A stretch of 64,000 nucleotides of DNA. Source: Myroides oncorhynchi. GTDB lineage: Bacteria; Bacteroidota; Bacteroidia; Flavobacteriales; Flavobacteriaceae. The position numbers were made by a program, and so were the translations under genes. The stretch is from NCBI RefSeq assembly GCF_020905415.1, contig NZ_JAJJMP010000001.1:3421501-3485500 (forward strand), read 5' to 3'. The notes under the pieces were generated by a model. It was given only the letters and a program-made list of their open reading frames with translations. It had not been told where the DNA came from and searched no databases. Below, one piece after another: positions 7,402 through 18,327 of this stretch. How positions within the stretch are numbered: position 1 is the stretch's first letter; the number at the start of each line of letters is the position of its first letter.

Positions 7402-8496
7402 ATGAAAGCAGGTATAGTAGGATTGCCAAATGTGGGTAAATCAACATTATTCAATTGTTTATCTAATGCAAAGGCACAGAGTGCTAACTTCCCATTTTGT
7501 ACAATAGAACCAAACATTGGGGTTGTGAATGTACCAGATCCACGTTTATTAAAATTAGAGGAGTTAGTAGTACCAGAGCGTGTATTACCAGCTACTGTAG
7601 AGATAGTAGATATCGCTGGATTAGTAAAAGGAGCAAGTAAAGGAGAAGGTTTAGGAAACCAATTCTTAGGAAATATTAGAGAGTGTAATGCTATTATCCA
7701 CGTAGTTCGTTGTTTTGATAACGACAATATTATTCACGTAGATGGTAATGTTAACCCTATCAGAGATAAAGAAACTATCGATATCGAGTTACAGTTAAAA
7801 GATCTTGATACAGTAGAGAAAAGATTAGAGAAAGTAAAGAAAGCTGCTAAAACTGGAAATAAAGAGGCTCAAGTAGAGGCTGACTTATTAGAGAGAATTA
7901 GAACTACTTTATTGCAAGGTAAATCTGCACGTATAGTAGAAGCTAAAAACGCAGATGAAGAGGCTTTAATCGAGGAATTCCAATTAATCACTACTAAACC
8001 TGTATTATACGTGTGTAACGTAGATGAAGGTGCAGCTGTAGGAGGAAATGCTTATGTAGAGCAAATCAAAGAATTAGTAAAAGATGAGAATGCTGAAGTA
8101 ATCGTACTAGCTGTAGGAACTGAAGCTGACATTATGGAACTAGAAACTTTCGAAGAGCGTCAAATGTTCTTAGAAGATTTAGGGTTAGATGAGCCAGGAG
8201 TTTCTAAATTGATTCGTTCTGCTTATACGCTATTAGATCTTCAAACTTACTTCACTGCAGGAGTAAAAGAAGTTAGAGCTTGGACTATCAAAGTTGGTGA
8301 TACAGCACCTCAAGCTGCAGGTGTAATCCACAGTGATTTCGAGAAAGGATTTATTCGTGCTGAAGTAATCGGTTATGAGGACTATGTTACTTATGGTTCA
8401 GAATCTAAAGTAAAAGAAGCTGGTAAACTTAGAGTAGAAGGAAAAGAATACATTGTAAAAGATGGTGATGTAATGCATTTCCGTTTTAACGTTTAA
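7402..8496 (+). CDS. ychF: Ribosome-binding ATPase YchF (Obg-like)
   Basis: 364 residues, full length. P-loop GLPNVGKST (residues 7-15), switch region [13 protein letters not shown], Walker [22 protein letters not shown] in place of the usual NKxD base-specificity motif (YVCNVDE; the family prefers ATP), and a C-terminal TGS domain with [13 protein letters not shown] and [13 protein letters not shown]. It binds ribosomes and is linked to stress responses. Single-gene transcript with its own terminator. Confidence 0.97.
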   Translation: MKAGIVGLPNVGKSTLFNCLSNAKAQSANFPFCTIEPNIGVVNVPDPRLLKLEELVVPERVLPATVEIVDIAGLVKGASKGEGLGNQFLGNIRECNAIIHVVRCFDNDNIIHVDGNVNPIRDKETIDIELQLKDLDTVEKRLEKVKKAAKTGNKEAQVEADLLERIRTTLLQGKSARIVEAKNADEEALIEEFQLITTKPVLYVCNVDEGAAVGGNAYVEQIKELVKDENAEVIVLAVGTEADIMELETFEERQMFLEDLGLDEPGVSKLIRSAYTLLDLQTYFTAGVKEVRAWTIKVGDTAPQAAGVIHSDFEKGFIRAEVIGYEDYVTYGSESKVKEAGKLRVEGKEYIVKDGDVMHFRFNV

Positions 8497-8518
8497 TCTA
8501 TACAATAGAAAAGACAAA

Positions 8519-8548
8519 AGAGAAGCCTATTTGCTTCTCTTTTTTTTT
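8519..8548 (+). terminator. Terminator after ychF
   Basis: AGAGAAGC (8519-8526), loop CTATTT, GCTTCTCT (8533-8540), then eight T. Perfect 8-bp stem and U-run. Confidence 0.9.
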
Positions 8549-8655
8549 GCTAATATTTTTAGTAAAACTAAATTAGGAATTGTTAAAATTTTATTGAATT
8601 TTGTATACGTATTATAAGTAGTGGACTAATAAGAGGTTTTCCTTTATAATCAAGA

Positions 8656-8679
8656 CATTAGTATCTAAGGATACTAATG
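8656..8679 (+). promoter_or_regulatory. Perfect 10-bp hairpin upstream of the YihY-family gene
   Basis: CATTAGTATC (8656-8665), loop TAAG, GATACTAATG (8670-8679). It is not followed by a T-run, so it is not a standard terminator; it lies 47 bp upstream of the ATG at 8727. It could be an operator palindrome or a 5'-UTR stem. Confidence 0.45.
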
Positions 8680-8726
8680 AGTAATCGCAAGTATTATTTT
8701 AATTCTTAAAGTATTTTAGTTTAGCT

Positions 8727-9650
8727 ATGCAAAATAGTAGTGTAAAAAAATTAATCTTATTATTTAAACAATCCGTATTTGATTTCTTAGATGACAATGC
8801 TATGAAGTTTAGTGCAGCACTATCTTATTACACGATATTTGCTTTACCTCCTTTAATGTTACTTATTATCTCAGCTAGTGGCTTTATATTTTTTGAAGAG
8901 AAAGAGGTATCTAATTTTTTCTATGATCAATTAAGAGATATGGTAGGCCCTAATACTACTATAGAGATTCAGACAGCTATGGAGAACGTACAGTTTAACA
9001 AGAAAAGTGGTTATATTACTACTATCATAGGTATAGGTATTTTGCTGTTTAGTGCTTCTGGAGTCTTCGCAGAGATACAGAGTTCTATTAATTATATATG
9101 GGGTTTAGCTGCTAAACCAGATAAGAGTATTGTGAGGTTAATTAAGAATCGATTACTTTCTTTTGCAATGATAGGATCAGTAGGATTTGTCTTGCTAGTC
9201 AGTTTGATGATTAACTCCATTGTTAGTTTACTTTACACCTATTTAGGAAACTTCTTTGCTGAAGATACAATCATACTTGTCAAATTACTTAATAATCTTG
9301 TCGTATTCTTAATTATAACTATTCTATTTGTCTTAATTTTCAAAACATTACCAAATGGTAAGTTGTTGTGGAAAGATGCTTTTGTAGGAGCGGGATTTAC
9401 TTCAGTTTTGTTTATGATAGGAAAATTTGGGATAGGTTGGTATCTTGGTAATACAGCCTCATCCTCTTTATATGGAGCAGCTGGTTCTGTGACGGTTATG
9501 TTAATTTGGGTTTACTATTCTGCTATGATTCTCTATTTTGGTGCAGAGTTTACTAAAAATTACGCAAGCTTATATGGTAGAAGAATACTTCCAGGTCCTT
9601 ATTCTATTGAGATAGAAAAGAATGTGATTAAAAAGAGAGAAGAACAATAA
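8727..9650 (+). CDS. YihY/BrkB-family inner membrane protein
   Basis: 307 residues. Family signs are the N-terminal [18 protein letters not shown], with about six membrane segments, and near the C-terminus [28 protein letters not shown] (quoted in parts: [15 protein letters not shown] and [13 protein letters not shown]). Members are integral inner-membrane proteins of uncertain function, once misnamed ribonuclease BN. It starts at ATG 8727 and precedes parE by 76 bp; no terminator is seen between them. Confidence 0.9.
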   Translation: MQNSSVKKLILLFKQSVFDFLDDNAMKFSAALSYYTIFALPPLMLLIISASGFIFFEEKEVSNFFYDQLRDMVGPNTTIEIQTAMENVQFNKKSGYITTIIGIGILLFSASGVFAEIQSSINYIWGLAAKPDKSIVRLIKNRLLSFAMIGSVGFVLLVSLMINSIVSLLYTYLGNFFAEDTIILVKLLNNLVVFLIITILFVLIFKTLPNGKLLWKDAFVGAGFTSVLFMIGKFGIGWYLGNTASSSLYGAAGSVTVMLIWVYYSAMILYFGAEFTKNYASLYGRRILPGPYSIEIEKNVIKKREEQ

Positions 9651-9726
9651 ACCTTTAAAACTGTTATTTGACAATTTTTATTTTAAGCTAATTAGTAGTA
9701 AATTAGCGCAAATTCCTACGTTTTTT

Positions 9727-11580
9727 ATGCAAGATCAAAATCAATATACCGAAGATAATATTCGTTCGTTAGACTGGAAGGAACATATTCGTATGCGTCC
9801 TGGTATGTATATCGGAAAATTAGGTGATGGTTCATCTCCTGATGATGGTATATACATTCTAATTAAAGAGGTTATAGATAATAGTATCGATGAGTTCGTA
9901 ATGGGAACTGGTAAGACTATTGAGGTTACACTCAAAGACAAGCTAGTGACTGTACGCGATTATGGACGTGGTATTCCCTTAGGTAAAGTCGTAGATGTAG
10001 TATCTAAGATGAATACGGGAGGTAAATACGACTCTAAAGCATTTAAGAAATCTGTAGGTCTAAATGGAGTGGGTACTAAAGCAGTGAACGCTTTATCTAA
10101 CTACTTTAGAGTAGAGTCTGTACGCGATGGTCTATTAAAAGGGGCTGAATTCTCTGCTGGAGACTTAGTAACAGAAGAAGATCAAGTAGAGACTACAAGA
10201 AGAAAGGGAACTAAGGTTTCTTTTGTTGCTGATGAGGCCATCTTTAAGAACTATAAGTATAGAACGGAGTATATCGAGCGTATGCTTAAGAACTACTGCT
10301 ATCTGAATAAAGGATTAACAGTAATGTTTAATGGGGAGAAATTCTTCTCAGAGAATGGTCTTAAGGATTTATTGTTAGAGAATATAACTGAAGACGATCA
10401 AGTATATCCGATTATTCACTTGACAGGGGATGATATCGAGGTAGCGTTAACACATAGTAGAAGCCAATATTCTGAAGAGTACTATTCTTTTGTAAATGGA
10501 CAAAATACTACTCAAGGAGGAACACACTTGGCGGCATTTAGAGAAGCTTTAGTAAGAACGCTAAAAGAGTTTTACAATAAGAACTTTGATGCTTCAGATA
10601 TTAGAAAGTCTATCGTAGCTGCTGTAGCAGTGAAAGTAGAGGAGCCTGTATTCGAATCTCAAACTAAGACTAAGCTAGGATCTACAGATATGGGGCCTGA
10701 GTTGCCTACTGTGCGTACATTCGTAAATGACTTCGTAAAAACACAGTTAGACAACTATCTACACAAGAATCCAGAGATAGCAGATGCGCTATTAAAGAAG
10801 ATATTACAAGCAGAAAAAGAGCGTAAAGAGTTGTCTGGAATTAGAAAGATAGCTAAAGACCGCGCTAAGAAAGCTAGTTTACACAACAAGAAACTTAGAG
10901 ACTGTAGAGTACACTTGACAGATATAAAGAATCCTTTATACTTAGATAGTACATTATTCATTACGGAGGGAGACTCTGCATCAGGATCTATTACTAAATC
11001 AAGAAATGTGAACACGCAGGCTGTATTTAGTTTAAGGGGTAAACCTTTAAACTCGTATGGAATGACGAAGAAGATCGTTTATGAAAATGAAGAGTTTAAC
11101 CTGCTACAAGCAGCATTAGATATAGAAGATGAGTTCGAGAATTTAAGATATAATAATATTGTGATAGCTACCGATGCCGATGTCGATGGTATGCACATCC
11201 GTTTATTATTAATTACATTCTTCTTACAATTCTTCCCAGAGTTAATTAAAGAAGGGCATTTATACATCTTACAAACTCCTTTATTTAGGGTGAGAAATAA
11301 GAAAGAAACCATCTACTGTTATAGTGAAGAGGAACGTGTAAATGCTATCGAAAAACTAAAACCTAAACCAGAGATCACACGATTTAAAGGGTTAGGAGAG
11401 ATATCTCCTGATGAGTTTCAGTTCTTTATAGGGGAAGATATAAGATTAGATCCTGTAATGCTAGATAAATCTATCTCTATCGATAAAATGTTAGAGTTTT
11501 ATATGGGTAAGAATACCCCTGATAGACAAGAATTTATCATTGACAATCTTAAAGTTGAACTTGATGTTGTAGAACAATAA
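9727..11580 (+). CDS. parE: DNA topoisomerase IV subunit B
   Basis: 617 residues, the length of ParE rather than a longer GyrB. The GHKL ATPase part shows [30 protein letters not shown] and [15 protein letters not shown]; the TOPRIM part shows [19 protein letters not shown] and [13 protein letters not shown]; the C-terminus has [13 protein letters not shown]. With ParC it forms the A2B2 enzyme that separates linked chromosomes. Its stop is followed 2 bp later by the parC start, indicating translational coupling. The parC neighbour and the length favour ParE over GyrB. Confidence 0.93.
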   Translation: MQDQNQYTEDNIRSLDWKEHIRMRPGMYIGKLGDGSSPDDGIYILIKEVIDNSIDEFVMGTGKTIEVTLKDKLVTVRDYGRGIPLGKVVDVVSKMNTGGKYDSKAFKKSVGLNGVGTKAVNALSNYFRVESVRDGLLKGAEFSAGDLVTEEDQVETTRRKGTKVSFVADEAIFKNYKYRTEYIERMLKNYCYLNKGLTVMFNGEKFFSENGLKDLLLENITEDDQVYPIIHLTGDDIEVALTHSRSQYSEEYYSFVNGQNTTQGGTHLAAFREALVRTLKEFYNKNFDASDIRKSIVAAVAVKVEEPVFESQTKTKLGSTDMGPELPTVRTFVNDFVKTQLDNYLHKNPEIADALLKKILQAEKERKELSGIRKIAKDRAKKASLHNKKLRDCRVHLTDIKNPLYLDSTLFITEGDSASGSITKSRNVNTQAVFSLRGKPLNSYGMTKKIVYENEEFNLLQAALDIEDEFENLRYNNIVIATDADVDGMHIRLLLITFFLQFFPELIKEGHLYILQTPLFRVRNKKETIYCYSEEERVNAIEKLKPKPEITRFKGLGEISPDEFQFFIGEDIRLDPVMLDKSISIDKMLEFYMGKNTPDRQEFIIDNLKVELDVVEQ

Positions 11581-11582
11581 TT

Positions 11583-14225
11583 ATGAGCCAAGACGAGAAT
11601 TTAGATCAAGAGTTAAACAATATTAATAATGAACAGCCTATAGAGGATCACTCTGATGTTCAGGAAGAAGTAACTGAGACCATAACGAAGGTAACGGGTA
11701 TGTACAAGGATTGGTTCCTTGATTATGCCTCTTATGTTATCTTAGAGCGTGCTGTACCTGCTATCGAAGATGGTTTTAAGCCTGTACAGAGACGTATTAT
11801 GCACTCGATGAAAGAGTTGGATGATGGACGTTATAACAAGGTTGCTAATATCGTAGGGCACACGATGCAGTATCACCCACACGGGGATGCAAGTATTGGT
11901 GATGCCTTAGTTCAACTTGGACAAAAAGATCTATTGGTTGATATGCAGGGGAACTGGGGGAACATCCTAACAGGGGATGGTGCTGCAGCTTCTCGTTATA
12001 TCGAGGCTCGTCTAAGCAAATTTGCTTTAGAGGTATTATATTCTCCTAAGATAACAAACTGGCAGGCTTCTTATGATGGTAGAAAGAATGAACCTATTAA
12101 TCTACCTGTTAAATTCCCATTACTTTTAGCGCAAGGTGGTGAAGGTATCGCAGTAGGATTATCTACTAAAATACTTCCTCACAACTTTAATGAATTAATA
12201 GATGCATCTATTAAGATTTTAAAAGGTAAGCCTTTTACAATATATCCTGATTTTCCTACTCAAGGGATAGCAGATGTATCTAATTATAATGATGGAGCTC
12301 GTGGAGGACGTGTACGCGTTAGAGCTAAAATAGCTCCGTTAGACAAGAATACTTTAGTAATCACTGAAATACCTTTTTCTACCACTACTACTAGTTTGAT
12401 AGAAAGTGTGCTTAAAGCAAACGAGAAAGGAAAGATCAAGATTAAAAAAATAGAGGATAACACTGCTGCCCAGGTAGAGATATTAATTCATCTACCTCCA
12501 GGCACTTCTCCTGATAAGACAATAGATGCATTATATGCTTTTACAGCGTGTGAGACGTCTATAGCACCATTAGGATGTGTTATTCAGAATAATAGACCTT
12601 TATTTACAGGTGTATCAGAAATGCTCAAGAACTCTACTCATCAAACAGTAGATTTATTGAAGAAAGAACTTGAGATAGAATTAAATGAACTAGAAGAGAA
12701 ATGGCACTTCTTATCACTTGAGCGTATTTTTATTGAGAATCGTATTTACCGCGCGATTGAGGAAGAAGAAACTTGGGAAGGAGTATTAAATGCTATTGAT
12801 GAAGGGCTTAAGCCTTTTGTAGTTAATCTAAAAAGAGCTATTACTCAAGATGATATTGCTAAATTAACAGAGATACGTATTAAGCGTATTTCTCGTTTTG
12901 ATATTGATAAAGCTAATCAGAACATTGAAGCTTTAGAAGCAGAGATAGAAATAGTAAAATACAACTTAGAACACTTAATAGACTTTGCTATAAAATATTT
13001 TACTTCTCTTAAAGAGAAATATGGTAAAGGTAGAGAACGTCTTACTGAGTTAAGAAGTTTTGATACCATAGAAGCGACTAAGGTAGTTCTTAGAAATACT
13101 AAACTTTATGTAAATAGAGAAGAAGGTTTCTTTGGGACTGGTCTTCGAAAAGATGAATATGTATGTGACTGTTCTGATATAGATGATGTTATCGTATTCT
13201 TAAGAGATGGCTCTATGATGGTATCTCGTGTAGATGAGAAGAAATTCGTGGGAAAAGATATCATACACATTGCTGTTTGGGATAAAAATGACAAGCGAAC
13301 TATCTATAATATTATTTATAGAGATGGCAAGTCTGGATCATCATTTATCAAGCGATTTAATGTAACAGGGGTAACTCGTGATAAAATGTACCCTTTAACG
13401 CAAGACAAACCTGGTTCACAAATCTTATACTTTTCAGCAAATCCTAATGGTGAAGCTGAAGTCGTTACTATCTTGTTAAGACAGTTGACTAACGTTAAGA
13501 AACTGAAGTTTGACTTAGACTTTGCAGAACTATTAATTAAAGGTAGAGTAGCTAAAGGAAATGTGGTTACTAAGTATGCTATCAAAAAGATAGAATTAAA
13601 AGAGAAAGGTATCTCTACTTTACGCCCACGTAAGATTTGGTTTGATGAGACAGTTAAACGTCTTAATGTAGATGGTAGAGGAGAGTTATTAGGTGAGTTT
13701 AAACCGGAAGATCGCTTGTTGATTGTTAATCAAAGTGGTAAACTTAAGACTATTGTTCCTGAGCTAACTACGCACTTTGAGGAAGATATGATCGTATTAG
13801 AGAAGTGGAAGAGTAATAAGCCGATTTCTGCCTTATACTTTGATGGAGAGAAAAATCGCTATTATTTAAAACGCTTCCTTATTGAAAATGAAAACCGCGA
13901 AGAAATATTCATCACTGAGCATGCTAATTCTAAATTAGAAATAGTATCTACAGATTTCAGACCTATGTTTGAGGTTGTGTTTGCTAAAGTAAAAGGCGTT
14001 CAAAAGGAAAACTTACTGATTGATGTAGAGCAGTTTATAACTATTAAGGGAATTAAAGCTTTAGGGAATCAAGTATCTTTAGATAAGATACGTCAGGTGA
14101 ATATATTAGAATCATTGCCTTATATAGAGGAGGAAGAGGAAGAAGAAGAAGAGGAGGAAATCATTATAGGAGAAGCACCTGAAACAGAATTAGACGACGA
14201 TGATCAACTAACATTACTATTTTAG
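11583..14225 (+). CDS. parC: DNA topoisomerase IV subunit A
   Basis: 880 residues. The breakage-reunion domain has DYASYVILERAVPAIEDG, VQRRIMHSM, YHPHGDASIGDAL (quinolone-resistance region, residues 97-109) and the catalytic Tyr139 in AASRYIEARLS. A coiled-coil and a C-terminal beta-propeller-like part follow. The protein ends in a run of about eleven glutamates and a short acidic tail. It follows parE by 2 bp. It is named ParC rather than GyrA because it pairs with the ParE-length subunit. Confidence 0.92.
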   Translation: MSQDENLDQELNNINNEQPIEDHSDVQEEVTETITKVTGMYKDWFLDYASYVILERAVPAIEDGFKPVQRRIMHSMKELDDGRYNKVANIVGHTMQYHPHGDASIGDALVQLGQKDLLVDMQGNWGNILTGDGAAASRYIEARLSKFALEVLYSPKITNWQASYDGRKNEPINLPVKFPLLLAQGGEGIAVGLSTKILPHNFNELIDASIKILKGKPFTIYPDFPTQGIADVSNYNDGARGGRVRVRAKIAPLDKNTLVITEIPFSTTTTSLIESVLKANEKGKIKIKKIEDNTAAQVEILIHLPPGTSPDKTIDALYAFTACETSIAPLGCVIQNNRPLFTGVSEMLKNSTHQTVDLLKKELEIELNELEEKWHFLSLERIFIENRIYRAIEEEETWEGVLNAIDEGLKPFVVNLKRAITQDDIAKLTEIRIKRISRFDIDKANQNIEALEAEIEIVKYNLEHLIDFAIKYFTSLKEKYGKGRERLTELRSFDTIEATKVVLRNTKLYVNREEGFFGTGLRKDEYVCDCSDIDDVIVFLRDGSMMVSRVDEKKFVGKDIIHIAVWDKNDKRTIYNIIYRDGKSGSSFIKRFNVTGVTRDKMYPLTQDKPGSQILYFSANPNGEAEVVTILLRQLTNVKKLKFDLDFAELLIKGRVAKGNVVTKYAIKKIELKEKGISTLRPRKIWFDETVKRLNVDGRGELLGEFKPEDRLLIVNQSGKLKTIVPELTTHFEEDMIVLEKWKSNKPISALYFDGEKNRYYLKRFLIENENREEIFITEHANSKLEIVSTDFRPMFEVVFAKVKGVQKENLLIDVEQFITIKGIKALGNQVSLDKIRQVNILESLPYIEEEEEEEEEEEIIIGEAPETELDDDDQLTLLF

Positions 14226-14234
14226 AATAATTAA

Positions 14235-15143
14235 ATGAAGTACAGTTATCTTGTAATAGCTTTATTAATAGGAAATCAACTCTTTGCCCAAGAAGTAGAA
14301 GACAATCTATTTGATCAAAAAAGAGAGATAAAAGGGCTTAGTGATAGATGGGATTTGAATCCAGAGAATAAAGGTAAAACGTTTACTATTACTCCTTATA
14401 AGCCTATATATTTAATGCCAGCACGTTGGTCAAGTCATCCAAATGAGCAGCCCAATAGCTTAAATGATTTAAATAATGCTACTGAATCTATAGATTATGA
14501 TAATGTAGAATTGCGTTTTCAGATAAGCTTCAAGACTAAGATGGCATCAGGAGTATTCTGGGGAAAAGGAGATATATGGGTCGCTTTTACTCAGACTGCA
14601 AATTGGCAAGCTTATAATGAAAAGGAGTCAAGACCTTTTAGAGAGTTAAACTATGAGCCAGAGGTGATCTTTAACTATCCTCTTGATTATTCGATTAATA
14701 ACTTTAAGTTCACTATGGCTGGAATAGGTTTTAATCACCAGTCTAATGGAAAGAGTCTACCATATTCTAGGAGTTGGAATAGAATAACAATGCACTTGGG
14801 AATGGAATATAAGAACTGGACATTTTTAGTAAGACCTTGGGTTAGATTATCTGAGGATGCTAAATCTGATGATAATCCAAGAATAGAGGACTATGTCGGA
14901 AGAGGCGAACTAGTAGTGGGTTACCAACCTAAAAATGGGCAACTCTTTACACTAATGGTTCGAAATAATTTGAGATTTAATGATAATTACAGAGGTTTCT
15001 TAGAATTTACTTGGGCATATCCAATCAAGAACAACTTAAAAGCTTTTCTTGTTGTTAATAATGGATATGGAGAGACAATGATAGATTATAATTGGAAACA
15101 AACTAATATAGGAATAGGTATTTCACTAATGGAATGGTTATAA
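14235..15143 (+). CDS. pldA: Outer-membrane phospholipase A
   Basis: 302 residues with a signal peptide (cleavage near LFAQ-E, residue 19). It hydrolyses phospholipids in the outer leaflet of the outer membrane. The catalytic motif GFNHQSNGKS supplies His168 and Ser170, matching His/Ser of OMPLA; the Asn partner is expected in the following WNRITMHLGMEY strand. Alternating amphipathic strands and an aromatic-rich C-terminus fit a 12-strand barrel. It starts 9 bp after parC and ends in a strong bidirectional terminator. Confidence 0.9.
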   Translation: MKYSYLVIALLIGNQLFAQEVEDNLFDQKREIKGLSDRWDLNPENKGKTFTITPYKPIYLMPARWSSHPNEQPNSLNDLNNATESIDYDNVELRFQISFKTKMASGVFWGKGDIWVAFTQTANWQAYNEKESRPFRELNYEPEVIFNYPLDYSINNFKFTMAGIGFNHQSNGKSLPYSRSWNRITMHLGMEYKNWTFLVRPWVRLSEDAKSDDNPRIEDYVGRGELVVGYQPKNGQLFTLMVRNNLRFNDNYRGFLEFTWAYPIKNNLKAFLVVNNGYGETMIDYNWKQTNIGIGISLMEWL

Positions 15144-15178
15144 AAAAGGCGATGAACTTAATTCATCGCCTTTTTTAT
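15142..15178. terminator. Bidirectional terminator between pldA and the EamA gene
   Basis: GGCGATGAA (15148-15156), a 5-nt loop and TTCATCGCC (15162-15170), with A-run before and T-run after, so it works for both convergent genes. Confidence 0.9.
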
Positions 15179-16044
15179 TCATTTAATTGACTGTAAATGA
15201 GTAGTCCTATAGAGAGTACAGCTAGACCTAAGCCTGCGATATTTACCTTACTTAGTTTCTCTTTAAAATAGAAGTATCCTATTAAGGTTCCCAAGAATAT
15301 AACACCATAATTCATCCCTGCAAACACAACAGTAGGATTACTAGAGAAAGCCTTATGAGCATTCAGATAGAAGTATATATTCATAAAGTTTAGTATACCT
15401 ATTACACCTCCATATATTATCGTCTGTCTGCTTATGTTTAGTTTCTGCTTCTTGTAGATCATATAGATCCAATAGAATACAAAAGAAAGCATTAAGGACA
15501 CTCCGAATACATAAAATAGAGTAGTAGTGTAGGGGATAGTACTATATAGAGCAACTTGTTTAAAGCAAATATCTATTATTCCAAAACCAAAGAAAACTAG
15601 TATTAAATATAGAAAACTGTATTTATTCTTTACTTCATTATTATCTTTCTTTTTTAGAATTAAGCCTATAGACAAGAACCCTATTAATAATGCTAAATAC
15701 TTCAGATTAGAAATGTCTTCCTTAAAGATAAATATAGAAGCTAATATTGGAATAAAAAGAGACATTCGTTGTGCAATATCAGTTTTTATAATTCCAGTAT
15801 ATCTAATACTCAAATATTGCATTACAAATATCAAAGGGAGTAAAATACCTAAACCTAACACTAGTGGAATGGGAAAATTACTTATAAATTGAATATTTGG
15901 TTCAAATATAAAATATGACAGCAAGACTGTAGCTATATAATTAAGGATAATAATCTGAAAGATATCTATATTTCCTTTTTTAAGAATTTTTAAAAAAACA
16001 CCAACAGATATACTGCTGAGTATACTAAGAAGTAGGTATAACAT
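15175..16044 (-). CDS. EamA-family (DMT superfamily) transporter
   Basis: 289 residues with about ten hydrophobic helices in two repeats (first half to about residue 130, second from about 142). It starts MLYLLLSILSSISVGVFLK and ends AVLSIGLLIYSQLNE. DMT proteins export metabolites or take up small molecules; the substrate cannot be told. It is convergent with pldA and divergent from the AraC gene at 16290, which may regulate it. Confidence 0.85.
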   Translation of the reverse strand: MLYLLLSILSSISVGVFLKILKKGNIDIFQIIILNYIATVLLSYFIFEPNIQFISNFPIPLVLGLGILLPLIFVMQYLSIRYTGIIKTDIAQRMSLFIPILASIFIFKEDISNLKYLALLIGFLSIGLILKKKDNNEVKNKYSFLYLILVFFGFGIIDICFKQVALYSTIPYTTTLFYVFGVSLMLSFVFYWIYMIYKKQKLNISRQTIIYGGVIGILNFMNIYFYLNAHKAFSSNPTVVFAGMNYGVIFLGTLIGYFYFKEKLSKVNIAGLGLAVLSIGLLIYSQLNE

Positions 16045-16224
16045 TATATAATCAAGTATAAGTGCAAATATAGGTCAATTAGGAGATTGATGTACTAAAA
16101 TAGAGTAAGAGTTCTTTTAAAATATTCTATTTTACATAACATGTATTATAGTTTAACATAGTTATTTTATTTCATTATTAAATATATAAATCAAACATTA
16201 TAACCAACATAAACAATTATTCAT

Positions 16225-16232
16225 TAATTTTG
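16225..16232 (+). promoter_or_regulatory. Candidate -7 box for the AraC regulator at 16290
   Basis: TAATTTTG fits TAnnTTTG and lies 57 bp before the ATG, in the divergent spacer shared with the EamA gene. No clear -33. Confidence 0.35.
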
Positions 16233-16289
16233 TATAAATTATATTATATTAATTAGTAATTTAAGTCTATAGTTGTCTTAATATAAAAT

Positions 16290-17159
16290 ATGAAAAAGAT
16301 TCCAAGGTATAATAGTTGTGACCTTTTAGATCAGAATAATGTTCTAAAGGACTGTGTTATTTTCGACTTACACAGAATAATTCAAATGCGAAATAATGTT
16401 GTTTCGGTTGCTCATCATCATGCATTTTATCAAATTCTTTTAATTACAGGTGGTTCTGGTATACATTACATTGATAATGAATTACACTCTGTGAATAAAG
16501 GAGATATTTTCTTTTTATCACCAGAACAAGTACATAGATGGGATTTTAATGAAACTACACAAGGTTTTATCTTAAACTTTACTACTGATTTCTTTTCTCC
16601 TTTTCTTCTAAAAACTGATTTTATTCAGTCTTTACCTTTTTTTAGTTATAATACAGAATATAATAAACTCAATGTTTTCCAACAATTCTCTATTGTAGCT
16701 AATATTTTTGATAAAATAACATTTGAGCTTCAAATCAAAGATAATTGTGATTACAATCTGATTAGAATTTATATACTAGAGCTTTTACTACATCTTAAGA
16801 AACAAATTAATCATGAAAATAATTTTTCTTATAATCAATTGCAACCCGCTAATTTAGTTAAGCAATATGAGCATTTGGTTGAAAAGAATTTCTATGAATT
16901 GAGATTTCCCAAAGAATATGCTCAGCTTCTTTATGTAACACCAAATTATCTAAATGCTATTTGTCAAAAAATCAAAGGACAATCTGCAGGAGAAGTTATT
17001 AGAAGTCGAATCTTATTAGAAAGTAAAAGATTACTAGTCAATACTAATCTTTCTGCAGCTGAAATAGCTTATAAATTAAGTTTTAAAGACAATTCTTATT
17101 TTTCTAGATTTTTTAAGAAGTATGTGGGAGTTTCTCCTGATGAATATAGAAAGTCTTAG
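16290..17159 (+). CDS. AraC-family transcriptional regulator
   Basis: 289 residues. N-terminal cupin-like sensor (HHHAFYQILLITGGSG, then KGDIFFLSPEQVHRWDF) and C-terminal double helix-turn-helix: LYVTPNYLNAICQKIKGQSA, then LSAAEIAYKLSFKDNSYFSR, then FKKYVGVSPDEYRK. It probably binds a small molecule and activates neighbouring genes. The divergent EamA transporter gene is the obvious candidate target; this is inferred from position only. Confidence 0.92.
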   Translation: MKKIPRYNSCDLLDQNNVLKDCVIFDLHRIIQMRNNVVSVAHHHAFYQILLITGGSGIHYIDNELHSVNKGDIFFLSPEQVHRWDFNETTQGFILNFTTDFFSPFLLKTDFIQSLPFFSYNTEYNKLNVFQQFSIVANIFDKITFELQIKDNCDYNLIRIYILELLLHLKKQINHENNFSYNQLQPANLVKQYEHLVEKNFYELRFPKEYAQLLYVTPNYLNAICQKIKGQSAGEVIRSRILLESKRLLVNTNLSAAEIAYKLSFKDNSYFSRFFKKYVGVSPDEYRKS

Positions 17160-17236
17160 AATACATGAGTTTTAAATAGACTACTCCCCTCCTGTTTATA
17201 CCTAAAAGTAGAAGACATAAATCCCCACTTGTCTTC

Positions 17237-17268
17237 AAAAAAAATGACTGCTGATTAGCAGTCACTTT
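17237..17268 (-). terminator. Terminator after menC
   Basis: On the - strand: TGACTGCT, loop AATC, AGCAGTCA, then eight T (complement of the A-run 17237-17244). A strong intrinsic terminator for the menA-menC transcript. Confidence 0.88.
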
Positions 17269-17287
17269 ATATCATAGTATTTTTTAC

Positions 17288-18322
17288 TTAGATAATATTA
17301 TCCCATTTTAAAGTAGAGTTATACCATAATGCTCCATTTTTAACCTCCAAAGGGCTAGTTACATTATTAGTATACAAAGCACCAGTACCTAAACCTTGAG
17401 GCATCGTATTATTTAATGTATAGGTCCATTGTGCGATTGCATTTAAACCAATATTACTCTCTAAAGCAGAGGTTATCCACCAGCCTATATTTCTTTCTTC
17501 TGCTAAAGAGATCCATTCTAAGCTTCCTTTAACCCCACCTATTAAACTAGGTTTTAGTATAATATACTGTGGCTTTATCTTATCTAGTAGCTCTCTTTTG
17601 TCTTCTATAGAGAGTATTCCTATTAATTCTTCATCTAATGCAATAGGCAATGGTGTATTCTCACATAATGCAGTCATAGCATTGATTTGGTGTTGTTTAA
17701 TAGGTTGTTCTATACTGTGAAGATCTAGGTGACTAAGTATTTCTAATTTATCATTAGCTTCTTCAGGACCAAACCCTCCATTAGCATCTACTCTAAGTTC
17801 TATATCTTTAGCAGAATAGTGCTGTCTGATATACCTTAATAACCCTAATTCTCTTTCAAAATCAATGGCTCCAATCTTAAGCTTAACACAAGTAAACCCT
17901 TCTTTGAGCTTGTCATCGATTTGCTCCTTCATAAAAGATTCTTCTCCCATCCAGACTAATCCATTGATAGCAATAGAATCTTGTCCTTCTGTAAATGGTG
18001 AAGGAAATAAAATAAAGGGATCTTCACTTTCTAATGATAAGAATGCCTGTTCTAAACCAAACTGTATAGAAGGCCATTCTCTCAAACTTTCCCAAAGAAA
18101 ATCTTGACCCAAGTGAATATTATCAACTACCCACTTTAATTTTTCTTCATAATTAGGTCTATCATCAAAACTAAGAGAGCGCAGTATACCGCACTCTCCT
18201 ATTCCTTTTTTATTATTATCTTCTAAAGTGATATACCAAGTTTCTTTTTCAGTAAGCACTCCTCTAGAAGTACTTGAAGGTCTTTCGAATATCAGATTAT
18301 GTTTTTTATAACTTGCTTTCAT
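17288..18322 (-). CDS. menC: o-Succinylbenzoate synthase
   Basis: 344 residues, enolase superfamily. It dehydrates SHCHC to o-succinylbenzoate in menaquinone synthesis. Active-site residues visible: Lys147 and Lys149 in CVKLKIGA, metal ligands Asp179 (RVDANGGF), Glu205 (HSIEQPI) and Asp230 (IALDEELIG), and Lys257 (ILKPSLIGG). It is the last gene of a - strand operon after menA and the metallo-hydrolase, starting 5 bp after the hydrolase stop. Confidence 0.95.
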   Translation of the reverse strand: MKASYKKHNLIFERPSSTSRGVLTEKETWYITLEDNNKKGIGECGILRSLSFDDRPNYEEKLKWVVDNIHLGQDFLWESLREWPSIQFGLEQAFLSLESEDPFILFPSPFTEGQDSIAINGLVWMGEESFMKEQIDDKLKEGFTCVKLKIGAIDFERELGLLRYIRQHYSAKDIELRVDANGGFGPEEANDKLEILSHLDLHSIEQPIKQHQINAMTALCENTPLPIALDEELIGILSIEDKRELLDKIKPQYIILKPSLIGGVKGSLEWISLAEERNIGWWITSALESNIGLNAIAQWTYTLNNTMPQGLGTGALYTNNVTSPLEVKNGALWYNSTLKWDNII

Positions 18323-18327
18323 AACAC

